Shown here piece by piece: positions 57,178-64,000 of a stretch of 64,000 nucleotides of DNA; positions within the stretch are counted from its first letter, which is position 1, and each line of letters starts with the position of its first letter. A program made the position numbers and the translations under genes. The DNA comes from an uncultured Marinobacter sp. (GTDB taxonomy: Bacteria > Pseudomonadota > Gammaproteobacteria > Pseudomonadales > Oleiphilaceae), in assembly GCF_947259545.1 (NCBI RefSeq), contig NZ_CAMYMK010000007.1:682001-746000 (forward strand), given 5' to 3'. The notes under the pieces were generated by a model. That model was not told where the DNA came from, made no database searches, and worked only from the letters and a program-made list of their open reading frames with translations.

Positions 57178-58032
57178 TTAATTAAAAACCACCGTCTTGT
57201 TTTCGTAGGTGATGACCCGATCCTCGATATGAGACCGCAGGCCACGGGCCAGAACGTTCTTTTCCACGTCCTTGCCGAGACGGACCATGTCTTCAATGGA
57301 GTCGCTATGGCTGATGCGGATCACGTCCTGCTCAATGATCGGACCTTCGTCCAGGTCCTGAGTCACATAGTGGCAGGTTGCACCGATGAGCTTTACCCCA
57401 CGGCTGTAGGCCTGGTGATACGGCCGCGCACCGGCGAAAGACGGCAGGAAGCTGTGGTGAATATTGATCACCTTGCCGGCGAACTTTTCACACAGGCTCG
57501 CTGGCAGGATCTGCATGTAGCGGGCAAGCACCACCACATCCGTATTATAACCCTCGATCAGGCCCTCGATTTCACCAAAGGCCTCGTCCCGGTTGTCCCG
57601 GGAAACCGGGATATAGTGATAGGGTATCTCATGCCATTCGACCATGCGGCGCAGGTCCTCATGGTTGGAGATCACTGCAACGATTTCGGCGTTGATCTCA
57701 CGGCTGTGCCAGCGATGCAGCAGGTCCGCCACGCAGTGGGATTCCTTGCTGCACATCAGGACGACCTTCTTGGGCTGGGCCGAATCCGCAATGTGCCAGT
57801 TCATGCCAAACTCGCGGGCAATCGGCTCAAAGGCCGTCCGAAACTGGTCCAGACCGAAGGGAATCGAGCTGGCCTTGATCTCATGGCGCATGAAAAACCA
57901 GCCGGTCTGTGTATCGGAATGGTGGCTCGCCTCGGTAATCCAGCCATTGTAGGTGGATAGAAAGTTACTCACCTTGGCGACAATTCCCACCCGATCCGGG
58001 CAGGAAATCACAAGACGATAGGTATGCTCCAT
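57178..58032 (-). CDS. purU: Formyltetrahydrofolate deformylase
   Basis: The 284-aa protein has an N-terminal ACT domain (YRLVISCPDRVGIVAKVSNFL) and a C-terminal formyl-transferase fold. VLMCSKESHCVADLLHRW, MQILPASLCEKFAGKVINIHHSFLPSF (Asn-x-His-x-Ser motif) and ATCHYVTQDLDEGPIIEQDV (catalytic Asp) identify PurU. It releases formate from 10-formyl-THF to balance one-carbon pools. AAGGAAAGG precedes the ATG. Confidence 0.95.
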   Translation of the reverse strand: MEHTYRLVISCPDRVGIVAKVSNFLSTYNGWITEASHHSDTQTGWFFMRHEIKASSIPFGLDQFRTAFEPIAREFGMNWHIADSAQPKKVVLMCSKESHCVADLLHRWHSREINAEIVAVISNHEDLRRMVEWHEIPYHYIPVSRDNRDEAFGEIEGLIEGYNTDVVVLARYMQILPASLCEKFAGKVINIHHSFLPSFAGARPYHQAYSRGVKLIGATCHYVTQDLDEGPIIEQDVIRISHSDSIEDMVRLGKDVEKNVLARGLRSHIEDRVITYENKTVVFN

Positions 58033-58164
58033 GAAAACCTTTCCTTAACTGAAATCCGGGAAAGCAGGTGCGTCGGGGAATCACCACCAACATTAACGGC
58101 ACGCACCTATTAAAATGACCGGCTATCATAGCCTATCTGAACGCCAGAAACGAGGAATGGAGAT

Positions 58165-59928
58165 ATGGACAGAGGCCTCTACCACCGCACAAACAAAAAC
58201 CCCGCCAGGAGGTGCTCAGGCCGCCTTTCAGTTGTGGCGGCGCTGACGTTTCTTGTGGCCATCGGGCCCGCGCATGGGCAAGCCATTCTTGAGGGCGAAC
58301 GGTTTCACCCGGTCTCTGCAAAAGAGGGCATGGTAGCGACCAGCCACACGCTTGCCACGGAGGTGGCCCTTGAGGTCCTGGAAAATGGCGGCAATGCCGT
58401 GGATGCAGCTGTGACGGCAGGCTTTGCCTTGGCGGTGACCCAGCCCCGATCCGGCAATATTGGTGGCGGTGGTTTTATGCTGATTGCCAAAGGGGATGGC
58501 TCGGAACCAGAAGCCATTGATTACCGTGAAAAAGCGCCCGCCGACGCCTCAGAGACCATGTTTCAGGATGAATCCGGCAATGTCGTCCGTGATCGCAGCC
58601 GCTTCACCCACCTGGCTGCCGGCGTACCGGGAACCGTGGCGGGCCTGGCTTTGGCCCTGGAGCGGCACGGCACCCTCTCGCTGCAACAGGCTTTGGCACC
58701 TGCTATCAAGCTGGCCCGGGAAGGCTTTATTGTACCCCGGCGCTTTACGGAGGGTCTGGAGCAGGCCCGGGAAAGGCTACAGCGTTGGCCCGCCAGCCGA
58801 AATGCTTTCTATAAAGAGGACGGCAGCGCCTGGCAGCCCGGCGAACGCTTTCGTCAGCCTGAGCTGGCCGACACCTTACAGCGGATTGCGAATAACGGCG
58901 TGAAAGGCTTTTATGAGGGCGAAACCGCCACACTCATCGCCGAAGAAATGGCCCGGCATGGCGGCCTGATTACCCGGGAGGATTTGAGAAATTACCGCCC
59001 CGCAATCCGCACTCCGGTTCATGGCACGTATCGCGGATACGACATTTACTCCATGTCGCCCCCCTCCTCCGGCGGTACCCACATTGTTCAGATCCTCAAC
59101 ATACTGAAAGGCTTCCCCATGGCGGAATTCGGCCACAACTCCGCTGATGCGATCCACCATATGGCCGAGGCCATGAAGCTCGCCTATGCCGACCGCTCGA
59201 AATACCTCGGTGACACCGATTATGTAGACGTACCGCTGACGGGCCTGACCAGCAAAGGTTACGCCGAAGAACTCCGCAAGAGCATCGATCCCGACAAGGC
59301 ACGCCCCGCCAGCGACATCAATCCCGGCCAGCCGGCGGCCTGGGAAAGCCCGGAGACCACCCACTTCTCCGTGGTGGACAAATGGGGCAACGCGGTGTCC
59401 AACACCTACACCATCAATTTCAGTTACGGCTCCGGCATCACCGTAAAGGGCGCCGGCTTTCTGCTTAATAATGAGATGGATGACTTCAGTGCCAAACCTG
59501 GCGTCCCCAACGCCTACGGGCTGATCGGTGGTGAAGCCAACAAGGTGGAGCCCGGCAAGAGGATGCTCAGCTCGATGTCACCGACCATTGTCAGAAAAGA
59601 TGGCCAGAATGTGCTGGTAACGGGCAGCCCGGGTGGCTCGCGGATCATTACCACCACCTTGCAGGTCATCCTGAATGTGATTGATCACGGCATGAACATC
59701 CAGACCGCCGTGAGTGCGCCACGCATGCACCATCAGTGGCTGCCGGACGAGATCCGGGTTGAGCAGGGCATCAGCCCGGACACAATCCGCCTGCTGGAAG
59801 ATCGGGGGCACAAAGTAAACCATGGTTCGGCCATGGGCGCGATCCAGAGCATACTGATCGACAACGAAGGCATGCTGCATGGCGGCGCAGACCCGCGCCG
59901 CAGTACATCGTCAGCCATGGGCTACTGA
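58165..59928 (+). CDS. ggt: Gamma-glutamyltransferase / glutathione hydrolase
   Basis: The 587-aa precursor has a signal peptide (LSVVAALTFLVAIGPAHGQA). The large-subunit start shows GNAVDAAVTAGFALAVTQP and GGGGFMLI. The autocleavage site is before Thr in ETTHFSVVDKWGNAVSNTY, and the small subunit has the GSPGGSRIITTTLQVI oxyanion segment. It is a periplasmic N-terminal-nucleophile enzyme that splits gamma-glutamyl bonds such as in glutathione. GGAG precedes the ATG. Monocistronic. Confidence 0.95.
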   Translation: MDRGLYHRTNKNPARRCSGRLSVVAALTFLVAIGPAHGQAILEGERFHPVSAKEGMVATSHTLATEVALEVLENGGNAVDAAVTAGFALAVTQPRSGNIGGGGFMLIAKGDGSEPEAIDYREKAPADASETMFQDESGNVVRDRSRFTHLAAGVPGTVAGLALALERHGTLSLQQALAPAIKLAREGFIVPRRFTEGLEQARERLQRWPASRNAFYKEDGSAWQPGERFRQPELADTLQRIANNGVKGFYEGETATLIAEEMARHGGLITREDLRNYRPAIRTPVHGTYRGYDIYSMSPPSSGGTHIVQILNILKGFPMAEFGHNSADAIHHMAEAMKLAYADRSKYLGDTDYVDVPLTGLTSKGYAEELRKSIDPDKARPASDINPGQPAAWESPETTHFSVVDKWGNAVSNTYTINFSYGSGITVKGAGFLLNNEMDDFSAKPGVPNAYGLIGGEANKVEPGKRMLSSMSPTIVRKDGQNVLVTGSPGGSRIITTTLQVILNVIDHGMNIQTAVSAPRMHHQWLPDEIRVEQGISPDTIRLLEDRGHKVNHGSAMGAIQSILIDNEGMLHGGADPRRSTSSAMGY

Positions 59929-59973
59929 ACCGGGAGGTTTTATGGACTTATCCGCGCAACCAACAGGCGGAAA

Positions 59974-60630
59974 TCAACCAGATCCCCCTTCAACGTCCCT
60001 GCGACAACGGCTCAGGATTTTTTTGCGGAAATGGCAATACAGATACATTTGCTCTACCCCACTCGGCGTTATATGCAGCGTCTTGTGGTGACGTTGCAAT
60101 TCAAACTCCCGGCCGAAAGTGCTTTCTAACTGTTCCGGACTGTATCTTCGCACCGGGAGACCACTGCATTTGGGCGGAGCCTCTGGCGCAAAGGTACCGA
60201 TAATCACATGCCCACCCGGATTTAGCGCTTTTAGGAGGTTGTCACGATACGTCTGCTGCTGCTCAGGCCGGGTTAGAAAGTGAAACACAGCTCGATCGTG
60301 CCACAATTCATAATAATGCATTGGCATATCGATCGCGGTGATATCGCCGGTTAACCACGTGACCAGCCCTGCCCTTTTGCCCAATCGTGTTTTAACGGAG
60401 GTCAGGGCATGGTCTGATAGATCAAGCACTGAGACCAAACGATAACCTGCATCCAACAGGTCGTCGACCAATGTAGACGCTCCCCCACCGACGTCGATGA
60501 TCGGAGCGTCGGAGGGCAGACCAAGCCCCTTGATCCAATCTAACGAGATCTGTAAATGGGGCTCATACCAACCCAGTTTTTCAGTGGGATTGATCGAGTA
60601 GACCTGATCCCAATGATCTTTATCGCTCAT
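59974..60630 (-). CDS. Class I SAM-dependent methyltransferase
   Basis: The protein has 218 aa. Motif I is IIDVGGGASTLVDDLLDAGY (~39-58), then VSVLDLSDHAL and WHDRAVFHFLTRPEQQQTY, with KALNPGGHVIIGTFAPEAP as post-motif. WDQVYSINPTEKLGWYEPH near the start is typical of a group of small bacterial methyltransferases of unknown substrate, some related to thiopurine/tellurite methyltransferases. Its composition seems a little more A/T-rich than neighbours. Convergent with ggt. Confidence 0.85.
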   Translation of the reverse strand: MSDKDHWDQVYSINPTEKLGWYEPHLQISLDWIKGLGLPSDAPIIDVGGGASTLVDDLLDAGYRLVSVLDLSDHALTSVKTRLGKRAGLVTWLTGDITAIDMPMHYYELWHDRAVFHFLTRPEQQQTYRDNLLKALNPGGHVIIGTFAPEAPPKCSGLPVRRYSPEQLESTFGREFELQRHHKTLHITPSGVEQMYLYCHFRKKILSRCRRDVEGGSG

Positions 60631-60677
60631 TTAATGTCAGCTCTTGACCGTGCTTAAGGATCTGCTTCAACCCCCCA

Positions 60678-61424
60678 TCACATGGCCCTTGCAAATAGCC
60701 CGAAGGGCAAGGCCTTTAACACGTAACTCAGAGGCGTCCAGGGCCACCAGGGCACATAGGCGCGGCGCTTCTCGGATTCGATGGCCTTGACCAGAGCTTT
60801 GACTCCAGTCTCTAAGTCGACCCGGAAAGGCGCATTTTTGGTATCGCGATTGATGTCCGTCAGAATGTAGCCGGGCAGAACGTTGCTGACGTTGATGGGT
60901 TTGTTATGGGTATCCAGTTGCAGCCCCTCCGCCAGCGAGGCCACAGCAGCTTTGGTAGCGGCATAAACGTTAAGGGGGCCGCGGAAACCACGAATCCCAC
61001 TTACCGAAGACATCAGCACCAGATGGCCACTGTTCTGTTCCCTGAAAATCTCCATGGCCGCCTCGCTCTGGGCAATGGCTGCAATAAAGTTGGTTTCTGC
61101 GGTGTGACGGTTGGCGGCAAAGTGTCCTCGGCCAATCGGTTGGGAACTGCCGACACCCGCATTCACAACCACCCGGTCCAGACTGCCCAACTCATCCCTG
61201 AAGCCCCGGAACACCTCAAAGACCTGATCGTAGTCACACACATCCAGGCCCCGGACCAGCACCCGAATGTTCGGGTAAGCTTGCTGCAATTCCCGCTGCA
61301 GAGCTTCCAGTTTATCGGCTCGCCGCGCACACAGTGCCAGATTACAGCCCTTGGCCGCCCATTCCCTCGCCATACCTTCACCGAGACCGGTGCTGGCACC
61401 GGTAATCAGAATGTTCTTTCGCAT
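60678..61424 (-). CDS. Short-chain dehydrogenase/reductase (SDR)
   Basis: The 248-aa classical SDR has the NAD(P)-binding ILITGASTGLGEGMAREWA, VVNAGVGSSQP, the catalytic Ser in LVLMSSVSGIRG and Tyr-x-x-x-Lys as YAATKAAV. A C-terminal hydrophobic patch (YVPWWPWTPLSYVLKALPFGLFARAM) suggests membrane association, as in SDRs acting on lipids; that is inference. The substrate is unknown. It is separated from the methyltransferase by 47 bp on the same strand and may share its transcript. Confidence 0.88.
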   Translation of the reverse strand: MRKNILITGASTGLGEGMAREWAAKGCNLALCARRADKLEALQRELQQAYPNIRVLVRGLDVCDYDQVFEVFRGFRDELGSLDRVVVNAGVGSSQPIGRGHFAANRHTAETNFIAAIAQSEAAMEIFREQNSGHLVLMSSVSGIRGFRGPLNVYAATKAAVASLAEGLQLDTHNKPINVSNVLPGYILTDINRDTKNAPFRVDLETGVKALVKAIESEKRRAYVPWWPWTPLSYVLKALPFGLFARAM

Positions 61425-61583
61425 CAGTCGTGCCTTATTTTATTGAGATATTTTATACTCAGACTATCACGATTGGCCTTGTACGGTAGGTTAAAGGCTC
61501 GGTGACACAAGGTTGCCAGAGAGTCGGCCATGGGTTATTGATGACAGTCATTGACCAGAGTCACTGACTTCACAGGAGGCACT

Positions 61584-61832
61584 ATGTATCTTTCTGTACA
61601 ACTGAGCTGTTATCCCCTGAAAGACGACTACAAACAGCCAATATGGGATCTCATCACACGGTTGGAGCAAACCGGTCTGGAAGTCCACTCGGGACGTATG
61701 AGCACGGAAATTTTTGGCGACTATGATGAGGTTATGAAGGTACTCTCGGAGACCATGAAGTGGTCATTCGAGACGTACGGTAAATCCGTCTTCGTGGCGA
61801 AGATCATGGAGGGCGACCGGAGACCCAGATGA
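61584..61832 (+). CDS. YkoF/MTH1187-type thiamine-binding-like protein
   Basis: The protein is 82 aa from ATG 61584 ([16 protein letters not shown]), with AGGAGG just upstream; an earlier in-frame ATG lacks a site. [10 protein letters not shown], [16 protein letters not shown] [15 protein letters not shown] and [16 protein letters not shown] match the YKOF-related ferredoxin-like fold, some members of which bind thiamine or hydroxymethylpyrimidine. Function here unknown. It overlaps the ftsH-like gene by 4 bp (ATGA), so the two are coupled. Confidence 0.7.
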   Translation: MYLSVQLSCYPLKDDYKQPIWDLITRLEQTGLEVHSGRMSTEIFGDYDEVMKVLSETMKWSFETYGKSVFVAKIMEGDRRPR

Positions 61833-63739
61833 CAGCACCCAACGGGCCAGGAAACCAGCAAAAGCCGGAGAACAATCCGCAACCGGCTCTTCCCAACCGC
61901 TACTCGTTCCTGTGGCTCAGCGCCGCCATCTTCCTGATGATGCTCTGGCTGCAGGACAGCGGGCAGCCCCGGCTTCAGGAACTGGCCTACTCCGACTTCA
62001 AGACAGCGGTGGCGAACGATCAGGTCGCAGAGGTCACGCTCAAGGAAGAATCGATTACCGGCCTGTTCACAGACAGCGGTGCTGCGTCCTTCAGCTCGGA
62101 GAGCCCCGCCCGGCTCAGCAGCCCGGGATTCCACACCATACGTCCGCCGATGGAAGATCCGTCACTGCTGACTCTGCTGGAAGAACACGAAGTGACCATC
62201 AAGGCGACACCCTCGGGGCTACCCTGGTGGCAGGAGATGATCCGTGGTTTCCTGCCCTGGCTCCTGCTACTGGCGTTGATGTTCTGGTTCTGGGGTGCGG
62301 CGCAGAAAAAGATGACCCAGGGCGGCGGCCCCTTTGATTTCAGCCGCTCGAAAGCCCGAAGGGCCCGCAAGGAAACCTCCACGGCCACACTGGACGATGT
62401 CGCCGGGATCGAATCCGCCAAGCGGGAAATCGCCGAGATCATCGATTTCCTCAAATCTCCCGAGAAGTACCGGGCTCTCGGGGCCGTAATGCCCAAAGGG
62501 GTCTTGCTGGTTGGTCCGCCGGGAACCGGCAAGACCCTACTGGCGCGGGCTATTGCCGGTGAAGCGGAGGTGCCCTTCTACAGCATCAGCGCGTCGGAAT
62601 TTATTGAGATGTTTGTAGGCGTAGGTGCGGCCCGGGTGCGGGATATGTTCCAGGAGGCACGCAAGGAAGCGCCGGCACTGATCTTCATCGACGAACTGGA
62701 CGCCATTGGTCGCTCCCGGGGCGCCGGCCTCGGCGGGGGCCACGACGAACGGGAACAGACGCTGAACCAGATCCTCACCGAGATGGACGGCTTCGAGGCC
62801 CACGAGAATGTCCTGGTGCTGGCCGCCACCAACCGGCCGGACGTACTGGACAGCGCCCTGCTCCGTCCGGGACGATTCGACCGCAAAATAACCCTGGACC
62901 GCCCCCACAAGGAAGCCCGCACGGCCATCCTTCAGGTCCATGTCCGCAAGGTACCCCTGGCAGAGGATGTGAACCTTGAACAACTGGCGGCCCGGACCAT
63001 CGGATTTTCTGGCGCGGACCTGAAAAACCTGGTGAATGAAGCAGCGTTGACGGCAGCCCGGGAGAATCTCCATGAGGTAAATGAGCACTGTTTTGAACTG
63101 GCCCGGGACCGGATTATTCTGGGCGAAGAACGGGACGCCCATCTTACTCCGCAGGAACGGGAAGCCGTGGCGTATCACGAATGCGGCCACGCCATCATGG
63201 CCTATTACATGCCGAATGCGGACCCGCTGACCAAGGTGACTATCATTCCCCACGGCATGGCCATGGGTGTCACTGAGCAAACTCCGCGGGAAGACCATTA
63301 CACCTACACGGAAAGCTACCTGAAGGACCGCATCAAGGTGATGCTTGGTGGGCGGTGTTCCGAAAAACTTATTTACGGCGAAGTGAGTACCGGCGCCCAG
63401 AACGACCTGAAGGAAGCCACCACCCTGGTTCGCCGGATGATCGGTCAGTGGGGCATGAGTGAAAAAATCGGCCCCCTGGGCCTGAGCATCGGCGAAGAAC
63501 ACGTGTTCCTTGGTCGGGAAATGGGCCTGCCAAGGGAGTTCAGCGAAAAGATGGCCGAGCTGATCGACACGGAAATCCAGGCACAGCTGATGGCCCTGGA
63601 AAAAGCCACCCACGACTTCCTCAGCGAACACCGTGACCAGCTTGAAGCCCTGACCAGAGCGGTACTGAAAAAGGAAACCCTGTCAGCCGAGGAGATCGAG
63701 GAAATTCTGCGCAAGGAAGACGCCCGTAACATTGCCTGA
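61829..63739 (+). CDS. FtsH-family ATP-dependent zinc metalloprotease (probable second paralogue)
   Basis: The protein has 636 aa. Two N-terminal membrane helices (~23-42 and ~143-160) flank a periplasmic domain. The AAA domain has Walker A GPPGTGKT (229-236), Walker [12 protein letters not shown] and the second region of homology [18 protein letters not shown]. The peptidase motif is HECGH at 450-454. The pore motif is [13 protein letters not shown]. The periplasmic domain differs from the housekeeping FtsH, which in this group usually sits next to rlmE/folP, so this is likely a second copy. It would degrade membrane proteins. Coupled to the YkoF-like gene. Confidence 0.9.
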   Translation: MTAPNGPGNQQKPENNPQPALPNRYSFLWLSAAIFLMMLWLQDSGQPRLQELAYSDFKTAVANDQVAEVTLKEESITGLFTDSGAASFSSESPARLSSPGFHTIRPPMEDPSLLTLLEEHEVTIKATPSGLPWWQEMIRGFLPWLLLLALMFWFWGAAQKKMTQGGGPFDFSRSKARRARKETSTATLDDVAGIESAKREIAEIIDFLKSPEKYRALGAVMPKGVLLVGPPGTGKTLLARAIAGEAEVPFYSISASEFIEMFVGVGAARVRDMFQEARKEAPALIFIDELDAIGRSRGAGLGGGHDEREQTLNQILTEMDGFEAHENVLVLAATNRPDVLDSALLRPGRFDRKITLDRPHKEARTAILQVHVRKVPLAEDVNLEQLAARTIGFSGADLKNLVNEAALTAARENLHEVNEHCFELARDRIILGEERDAHLTPQEREAVAYHECGHAIMAYYMPNADPLTKVTIIPHGMAMGVTEQTPREDHYTYTESYLKDRIKVMLGGRCSEKLIYGEVSTGAQNDLKEATTLVRRMIGQWGMSEKIGPLGLSIGEEHVFLGREMGLPREFSEKMAELIDTEIQAQLMALEKATHDFLSEHRDQLEALTRAVLKKETLSAEEIEEILRKEDARNIA

Positions 63740-63759
63740 GCCGCCCCGAACGCCAAATA

Positions 63760-63999
63760 TCAGGGTGTAACTGTCACGGGCAGGCTTAGGGCAATCAGCA
63801 ACTGGTCAGCCCCCGGTTCAGTGAACAGCGAACATTCCCGGCTGACCACAAGCTGCGCGGCCCGCTCCTCTCGCAACACCCTCGCGACCGTGTCCGGATC
63901 CGTGGCAGGTAACACACGCACACGAGTGCCCGCTCCCAGGACGTCCAGGTCTTGCCTGATCGCCTCAAGTTGGTCTGCCGATATATCGTTCTCAGACCG
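63760..63999 (-). CDS. Unidentified protein, 3' end only (runs off window)
   Basis: An open minus-strand frame runs from the window edge to a TGA at 63760-63762, about 79 codons, ending LIALSLPVTVTP. It contains GAGTRVRVLPATDPDTVARV and RAAQLVVSRECSLF. Codon use is like neighbouring genes, and third positions are G/C-rich. The start lies outside. No family recognised. Convergent with the ftsH-like gene, whose stop is 21 bp away. Confidence 0.65.
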   Translation of the reverse strand, partial: RSENDISADQLEAIRQDLDVLGAGTRVRVLPATDPDTVARVLREERAAQLVVSRECSLFTEPGADQLLIALSLPVTVTP

Positions 64000-64000
64000 T

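Overview
The window reads as one contiguous stretch of a gammaproteobacterial chromosome with about 57% G+C and dense genes. The organism is most likely Marinobacter or a close marine relative. This is inference from gene content and order: the serC-pheA-hisC-tyrA/aroA-cmk-rpsA-ihfB-lapA-lapB-pyrF supercluster next to gyrA, the tesA/ybbAP divergon, RlmKL, Rmf, a cyanobacterial-type acyl-ACP-reductase-like protein, and intergenic repeats carrying the TAGGTCGGATTAGGCGCAGC core. No phage, plasmid, insertion sequence, CRISPR array, rRNA gene or integrase is visible. The only RNA genes found are two identical tRNA-Asn(GTT) genes.

Layout. 1-3.8 kb: a 5'-truncated TPR protein, two methyltransferases and a DUF2182 membrane protein. 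4.0-7.2 kb: a proXWV-type osmoprotectant ABC operon with a hairpin after the binding-protein gene. 7.2-9.3 kb: a 681-aa protein whose C-terminal half resembles acyl-ACP reductase. 9.4-15 kb: class I aldolase, a periplasmic metallo-beta-lactamase-fold protein, DusC and KatG. 15-19 kb: DUF2835 and HtpG (with a sigma32-like promoter and a hairpin repeat in its leader), two thioesterases and a DUF599 protein. 19-23 kb: an M48 lipoprotein protease, an SCP2-like protein with an iron alcohol dehydrogenase, and a solute-binding protein. 23-28 kb: YbbP, YbbA, TesA and a YheT-type hydrolase. 28-39 kb: tRNA-Asn, an M18 aminopeptidase, a possible DEDD-fold protein, an outer-membrane barrel, RlmKL, Rmf, PyrD, a CDF transporter, and the divergent pair RimK-like ligase / GNAT-C39 peptidase. 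39-43 kb: UvrB, a class I aminotransferase and the second tRNA-Asn. 43.0-43.6 kb: a gene-free, mirror-symmetric repeat block. 43.6-57 kb: the large minus-strand cluster pyrF to gyrA. 57-64 kb: PurU, gamma-glutamyltransferase, a methyltransferase, an SDR, a YkoF-like protein overlapping a second-type FtsH, and a gene running off the window end.

How the genes work together. Most of the window is housekeeping: aromatic amino acid and serine synthesis, pyrimidine synthesis, translation and ribosome hibernation, DNA repair and topology, LPS control, and heat and oxidative stress. The accessory interest lies in four places. First, a family of ~108-bp hairpin elements has arms that differ between copies but stay complementary; one copy sits in the probable htpG 5' leader and two flank an inverted pair of 34-bp repeats. 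Second, there is the AAR-like fusion. Third, there is the RLAN/ATP-grasp ligase with its GNAT-peptidase neighbour. Fourth, there is the YkoF-FtsH pair. All functional calls come from reading motifs by eye; no database search was possible.
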